Shown: in pieces, positions 58,232 to 64,000 of the stretch | Numbering within the stretch: the first letter of the stretch is position 1 | How the letters are laid out: each line of letters begins with the position of its first letter | Assembly (NCBI GenBank): GCA_039000515.1 | Contig: JBCFYV010001001.1 | Location: 13,663,620-13,727,619, forward strand | Direction of reading: 5' to 3' | DNA from: Timema cristinae | Taxonomy: Eukaryota; Arthropoda; Insecta; Phasmatodea; Timematidae | DNA length: 64,000 nt | Made by a program: the position numbers and the translations under genes | The notes under the pieces: model-generated | The model's input: only the letters and a program-made list of their open reading frames with translations | What the model was told of the DNA's origin: nothing | The model's database searches: none

Positions 58232-58744
58232 TGTGTACGATTTTGCCATTCCCTTAATTATATATTATATTTATCAATTAATCCTTTCAAATATTATTCG
58301 TGATATTTATTAATACAAAATAATTCTTATTTTCTAAATTAAATTAGTGAAGATTGGGTTGTTCTGTCCCCCCGAATAACGAAGACGCCTTTGTATCCTC
58401 AGTATGTTCAGCTGGGATTTGAACTCTAACCTCCTATCGATGGAAGACTGTCTAGTTATATTGATGCTTGATTCCGTGGATACTCCAATACAGATAGCTT
58501 TTAATTTTCAAAATAACAAAAAACATTGTATACAATATGTGCCCATTCTTTAAATACAATCACAAAGGCGTGATAATTGAAACCATTTCATTTTATTAAT
58601 TGTTTCTTAGAGGTTGTTTTAATACTATTTTTTCTTTTTAATATTCGCATAGATTTACTTAATTTTAATACACTATATAACTATAGCATAGGTGGGAACC
58701 ATATTTTTCAACGTAGCCTCAGATGTGGGGAATGAGGAGTGACA

Positions 58745-59343
58745 CTCGTCTGTAGATGTTAAATGATGATAGTGACAATCTACCCCCGATGTCAGTAATA
58801 TACATCTATTGGCACACTGCCTGTAGATATAAATGATGGGCCATGACACTCTACCCTAGATGTCAGTAATATACATCTATTGGCACACTGCCTGTAGATA
58901 TAAAATGACGGGCCATGACACTCTACCCCCGATGTCATCAATATACATCTATTGGCACACTGCCTTTAGATATAAGATGATGGGCCATGACACTCTACCC
59001 TAGATGTCAGTAAATCGCATCTATTTGCACACTGCCTGTAGATATAAAATGATAGTCCATGACAATCTACCCCCCATGTCTGCAATATACATCTATTGGC
59101 ACACTGCCTGAAGATGTAAAATGATAGTCCTTGACAATCTACCACCCAAGCCTGCAATATGCATCTATTGGCACACTGCCTGTAGATATAAAATGATAGT
59201 CCTTGACAATCTACCCCCCATGTCTGCAATATACATCTATTGGCACACTGCCTGTAGATGTAAAATGATAGTCCTTGACAATCTACCCCCATGCCTGCAA
59301 TATGCATCTATTGGCACACTGCCTGTAGATGTAAAATGATGGG
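58745..59343 (+). repeat. minisatellite, 71-72 bp unit, about 8.5 copies
   Basis: The unit carries 'atacatctattggcacactg', 'cctgtagatataaaatgat', 'agtccatgacaatctacc' and 'cccatgtctgcaat'. Anchors at 58801, 58872, 58944, 59016, 59088, 59160, 59232 and 59303 give spacings of 71 or 72. Because 72 is divisible by three, repetitive open frames exist on both strands (58966-59307 minus, 59121-59339 plus). They are not genes. Confidence 0.95.
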
Positions 59344-59768
59344 CTAAGACCACCTACCTGCTAGCATCCACAGCCACATAAACACACCACTGTATGGCAC
59401 ACTTTACAATGTTTGGGACCTAAAACATCTCTAGATCCCTCGTGAAGATAACATCCCTCCCTCCTTCTCCCCCACTGCAACCCAGCCCACTCTTCCTACC
59501 CGCTCCCCAACACAAATTTACTACAGCCTACTGTACAACATAGTGAGCAAGAAAGTAAACTATCTTATGGAATCCTTCACTGGTGTGGCTTCGTCGCACT
59601 TTTTTATATTCCATACAAGAGATTATTCAACTTACGAGCTATACTTTGTGAATAAGATTTTTCTTTGAACTAAAGTAATATGTTTATTCATTTAAAAAAT
59701 ATATTAAATTTCTTCTAAATGATCCGCTGTGCTATCTGCTATTGGCAAAGATTTATATTAGCAACCTT

Positions 59769-60016
59769 TTTTTTTTTGGCACCGCGTCTTACTACGACTC
59801 GTTCGGGCTATATACACTGATATACTAATTATGCCAGTGGTTAAGGGGATTAGAAATATTATATTTAAAAGAACCGTACCCGCGTTTGCGTGGAGAAAGA
59901 GTGTTTTTTTTTTGTTTTTTTTTAAATCACCCTCAGTACACTGGACCGAGATTCAAACAACGATCTTCCCGTTATCGGCGGTCTAACCTATTGCGTGAAT
60001 AGTAAGACCTACTTCA
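59769..60016 (-). mobile_element. SINE-B copy
   Basis: Tail 'ggcaccgcgtcttactacga', 'cgcgtttgcgtggagaaaga', poly-T insertions, 'ttcccgttatcggcggtcta', head end 'cctacttcagtg'. It is head-to-head with the next copy. Confidence 0.85.
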
Positions 60017-60017
60017 G

Positions 60018-60249
60018 TGTTTGGTCTAAACTCTTAAGTCGTCAATTTCGCAATACACAGGACTGCCGATGATGGATGATATCAGGGTTTGAATCCTGGT
60101 ATAGCGTACTGAGGATGGTTTTTCATAAATGATTTTTCCACCCTTTCTTCATTCAAAAAGTGGGTATACTCCCTCTAATTTTGACCCTCCTTATAGTTAA
60201 CACATGAGCGTAATAATTAGACCGGACGGGTAGTAAGACGCGGTGCTAA
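60018..60249 (+). mobile_element. SINE-B copy
   Basis: 'tttggtctaaactcttaagt', 'aggactgccgatgatggatg', B box 'gggtttgaatcctgg', 'aacacatgagcgtaataat', tail 'gggtagtaagacgcggtgct'. The first head bases seem lost at the junction with the inverted copy. Confidence 0.85.
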
Positions 60250-60277
60250 ACAAAAAAAAACAAAAAAGAAGTATTTT

Positions 60278-60580
60278 AGGTGATCTGGTGGTCTAGGGAT
60301 AAGGTGTCGGACTTCTGAGCTGGTGTCCGGGGCTCAATCCTCGGTCTGGAACAGATTTATCTGATTACCAAACCCTTCCTTCACCTCTAACAAGACATGT
60401 ATTAATCACAACTGGTGAACGTGTGGAATGCCAGGCCTCCACCGTGGTTCGGATCCCACGTTAAACTGTAGGTCCTCCATTTCATCTCACAATCACCCTA
60501 CCATTACACATTAGCGTAAGTGCGTATAGCCCAAACGGGTAGCAGGACGCGGTGCTAATAATAATAATAATAATAATAGT
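60278..60580 (+). mobile_element. SINE-A copy, full length
   Basis: 'ggtgatctggtggtctaggg', B box 'ggggctcaatcctcgg', body 'gccaggcctccaccgtggtt', tail 'gggtagcaggacgcggtgct' and (aat)n. A short 'agtattt' flanks both ends (60270 and about 60578), a probable duplication. Confidence 0.9.
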
Positions 60581-61600
60581 ATTTGCAATAGGGATACCCC
60601 AAAAACTACCCAATATAAAATATGATTTATTGGAAGTAGATGTCTATATAGCACATTCTTCTGCATACCTCTTGCTTACAACGTAGCAATACAAGACGTG
60701 TTAAGTAAATCATGGTTTTTAGAAGAACAGCTAACACACATAAAAAAAGGTTCAACAATCTATGTAAGACTCTTGTTAAACTGTTGGAAGTGAATATTAT
60801 AATATGTCTAATCCTAATGCAATGCAGAAACCATACGTTACCTTGTAAAACTATTTATTGTCATTTGCAACTATTTAAAAAAAATACTTTATATAGGACC
60901 TACATGATATCATACCGAGCCAGCTATTTAACCTGTTCTCACTAATCTATGAGACAAATTTACTTTAAATTCATTCCAAAATATTAAAATAAGAAATTAT
61001 TACGTAAAATACAAGTCTTATAAAACAAATTTATCTTCACGTACAGTACACAATCTCATATAAATGTCACTATTTCTTTAGGATATAAAAAAAAAACGTG
61101 GAAAGAAGAAAAACCTGAAACAAAATCACCATAATAAAGGTGAACTAAAAAAACTTGCATTCATAACTATCTGAAAAAAAAAATTGAAATGCGGCGTGTA
61201 ATGGTCATAACTAGGTAATTGTCTCGCAGTCACAAGTCATAAAATAGTATTTAGCTTGTATCGTACATAACATTTACTTTGCATGTACCTTGTATAAAAT
61301 AAATAAATAAGGTAACAAGATTAGACGTATCGGATACGAACGTGAAAACATCAACATGTGTTCCAATTATTAAGTGGCATATCGATTTGTCGATTGCACT
61401 GTTGTGTAAACTTGAGGAAAGCTACCAACAACATGTGGGCTCTAAACGCATGAAGATCTATAAAACTTTGGCATTCAAAACTATAAATTAAATTTAAATG
61501 GGTATTAGTATTTGGTTTTAACTGAAATAACTTACATCATATGTACAGTACTTGATTTATCACATTAGGAACTCGAAAGTTAACTGTGGGAATTATAAAA
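60581..61600. other. no gene identified
   Basis: AT-rich sequence. The plus frame at 60712-60945 has no recognisable motif. Confidence 0.45.
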
Positions 61601-61604
61601 GTAC

Positions 61605-62050
61605 CCATTATATCCCTATCATGAGCTAATTATAACCAATCCACTGCATTACACACTATCCCTATCTTGAATTAGTACTATCCAGTCTACCTCATTACAC
61701 CCTATCTCTTTCAGATTAATTCTAATGTTATCCTCCCAACCGCGTCTAGGTCTTTCCAATGGTCTCTTCCCATTGGATTTGTCAGCTAATACTCTGATCA
61801 TGGTTATAAATTATACCGTTTGCGCTGCATGTCCTGCCCACCGAAATCTACGAGACTTGATTATCTTATCAATGTCTTGTGATGAGTACAGGTTATGTAA
61901 CTCATCATTACGCAACCTCCTCCACTCCCCAGTAGCCTAATCACTCTATGGGCCAAATATATTCCTAGGCACTTTGTTTTCGAGCACCCTAAATTTGTTT
62001 TCGTCATGTAAGGTAGGAGACCACATTCACACACATAGTGAACAACCATT
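61605..62050 (-). mobile_element. LINE C-terminal fragment
   Basis: On the minus strand, with stops and one frame change, it reads 'VLENKVPRNIFGP', 'LRNDELHNLYSSQDIDKII', 'KSRRFRWAGHAA', 'GKRPLERPRRGWEDNI' and 'IGCNEVDWIVLIQDRD'. This is the well-known C-terminal end of a common arthropod LINE endonuclease-reverse transcriptase. No RT catalytic part is present. The last motif is tandemly duplicated (61613-61704). Confidence 0.85.
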
Positions 62051-63857
62051 AGAATTATTGTTTAGTTTAATATTACGAATTTTACATTTCTAGAGAGGAG
62101 GTTAGTTGTCAACAGTTTACTGGGAAATAACATGCATTTCCCGATAGTATTCTTGGAAATATACAGTAGGATCGGCATAATTCCACATTGGTTAATTCGA
62201 AAAACTGGATATTTTGAACCCAACTTAGCTCCCGTGAAATTTTTATTCAAATCAGTGATAATATATATAAATTTAATTTGAATTTTAGAAGGAAATATTT
62301 TTACAGTTTGAAATATATTAATTGTTAATTTACGAGTTTGTACTTATTTCAAACCTTATTTAATGATCATGATATAATCCCCGGCCCCCCTCTCCCCTTA
62401 TACATGCCAAAAATGTCGAATAAAGTTTCCTAGAATAAAATATGTGTTGGGTTAGCTTTCATCGCTTCTGTGTGACAATATAATCACGTGACACCCACGT
62501 TGCGCGTCCTCAAATGATCAGAGAGTGCGATTTTTGTATGTTAATTATTCCCAGTTTGTATGTTATGTGGTTACATATTTTTGATGTTTTCTTTATGTAT
62601 ATGTTACTGTAAATGTTCGGAGATTAGTCAAACTTAGAATCTACCAATAAATCCTAACATTTACAATACCAGTTGGTATTTGGTAATCGTCCGAAATATC
62701 CTAGAAAATGTTTATATTTTGAGTTTTAACCAAGATGGAAGAAAGGCTCTCCAGTTCTATCTCTAACCAGCACTCAAATGTAATGCAATAACCTAGCCTA
62801 ACCTAACATAACCTAACCTAACTTATTGGAATTAAAACGATTGGTGGTGGTAAAACAAAATATAACTAATTTTTAAAAACATTTAAATTTTTTATAAGAA
62901 ACCTTAAAGATTATTTATATAAAAAATGATTTTTAGTGAGGTTCAGTTGTACAATTGTATCAATTTAACATGAAAGATACAAATTCATAATGTGATATAG
63001 TAATATAAATTCACAATATTTTATTAATATGGGGAGAGATTGGTAATAAAAACTACAAGTAATGACACATTATAATAAATAAATCTTGAAAGTATAATAA
63101 ACATCTAAAAAGATCAATACATTTTAAAAATGGTAGACTTTTGAGTCAATTGCATTTAAAACTATGATTTTACAAAACAAAGGATGATGTTATCATGCAT
63201 AAATTTCGTACCTCTGTATTATATTGAGAGTAAACCGAACAAGTTATAAGATTTGAGAAAAATAGAGAAAATATAAAAATTGAGTTTGTTTCTTGTCTGA
63301 ATTTCCTGTTCCTGGGATACCGCTGCAAATGCAGCAACATTATATATACTACAACATATTTTGATGCTACGATGGCATCATCCTTAAGTCAGAGTTAAAA
63401 GCTATGTAGTTGAGTGTTTCATGATGTTAATATAAGAAACTTATATGAGAATTAAAATTAACGTGTACATATAAAGTGAGAAATGATCATTCTGGAACAA
63501 TATACTGCAAAGTAATCTTATCTTATTTTCACAACATCTCAGTTCATAATATCATCATATATATATATGTATATATATAAATACACATACATATATATAT
63601 ATATAACTTGCAGTATATTTTAGTCCACATCCTATAGCTAGATTCTAATTTCATCTCGTTAGTATATATGTATCTATATTTACATTTTAAAACGTTTAAA
63701 ATTAATTCATAGACATTTTAATCAATTAAATTAATTAATAATAAGGTTATGTCTTCTTGTTTACAATTTTTATTCCCTTCTCCTTATTTAATATCCGTTT
63801 TAGTTTTTCTTCTATGAGGACATGTTTCGGTGATTTTTCATCATATTAAAGTCTTAT
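62051..63857. other. no gene identified
   Basis: AT-rich, with a short CCTAA-type run at 62789-62822 and (ta)n tracts near 63555-63604. No coding frame is supportable. Confidence 0.45.
62789..62822 (-). repeat. short interstitial (TTAGG)-like tract
   Basis: 'aacctagcctaacctaacat' followed by 'aacctaacctaact': five to six CCTAA units with interruptions. TTAGG is the ancestral arthropod telomere repeat. Confidence 0.6.
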
Positions 63858-64000
63858 TTGTATCAAAGATGATTGATTTTAATTCATACGATTGAAAAGT
63901 TTGTGAAATGTTACGGTTTTATATGGAATATTCATACAAGACGGTAAAATTTTACAAACTTTCCAATAGTATGAATTAAAATCAATCATCTTTGATACAA
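63858..64000. mobile_element. fold-back repeat reaching the window end
   Basis: The left arm starts 'ttgtatcaaagatgattgat' and the right arm ends with its exact complement at base 64000. The arms pair over about 58 bp with few mismatches, around a loop of about 25 bp. It may continue beyond the window. Confidence 0.8.

Noticed and set aside
58966..59339. Overlapping repetitive open frames on both strands (113 and 72 codons)
   Set aside because: They are produced by the 72 bp minisatellite period being a multiple of three.
1..64000. CRISPR array, operon or bacterial features
   Set aside because: The short direct repeats found are minisatellites and SINEs. The introns, SINEs and LINEs show the DNA is from an animal nucleus.

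Overview
This is a eukaryotic, gene-poor, AT-rich nuclear window, most likely from an arthropod or another invertebrate. The evidence is spliceosomal introns, several tRNA-derived SINE families, an R1-clade LINE (a clade typical of arthropods), hAT, Tc1/mariner, Harbinger and Helitron remnants, and short TTAGG-type telomere-like tracts. The species cannot be named from the sequence. Most open reading frames here are chance or repeat-derived.

One protein-coding gene is well supported. It is a plus-strand BTB-BACK protein of about 448 residues in four exons (23447-23536, 24287-24417, 26046-26244, 29532-30458). All six splice sites are GT/AG, phases agree across every junction, and the joined frame reads through the BTB fold into a BACK domain and a long C-terminal region. 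Its three introns (about 0.75, 1.6 and 3.3 kb) are full of SINEs, a hAT MITE and a fold-back repeat.

The rest is mainly mobile DNA. SINE-A (ten copies, tail of TAA/ATT triplets) and SINE-B (about two dozen copies of all ages) have different tRNA-like heads but share a roughly 40-50 bp 3' end, which suggests both borrow the same LINE machinery. Four minor tRNA-SINE families (C, D, E, F) are also present. Many SINE-A copies and a few SINE-B copies have clear target-site duplications. A degraded R1-like LINE occupies 18.08-21.64 kb and a second LINE C-terminus (minus strand) lies at 61.6-62.05 kb. A palindromic element at 30.79-31.21 kb is built from two Tc1/mariner 3' ends facing away from each other. 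Other DNA-transposon debris: a Harbinger end with a MADF-like start (31.9-32.3 kb), a hAT deletion derivative (53.4-54.0 kb), hAT MITEs, a Helitron-like 3' end at 10.78 kb, a long-arm fold-back family (5.9, 8.05, 8.44 and 39.3 kb) and a fold-back repeat running off the window edge (63.86-64.0 kb).

Two minisatellites stand out: a 67-80 bp unit at 43.95-45.4 kb and a very regular 71-72 bp unit at 58.75-59.34 kb. Two GC/CpG-rich islands (34.0-34.26 and 43.64-43.91 kb) contrast with the AT-rich surroundings and could be promoters or first exons. A few short splice-flanked open frames (3.9, 7.8, 40.4 and 41.1 kb) are possible exons of unrecognised genes, at low confidence.
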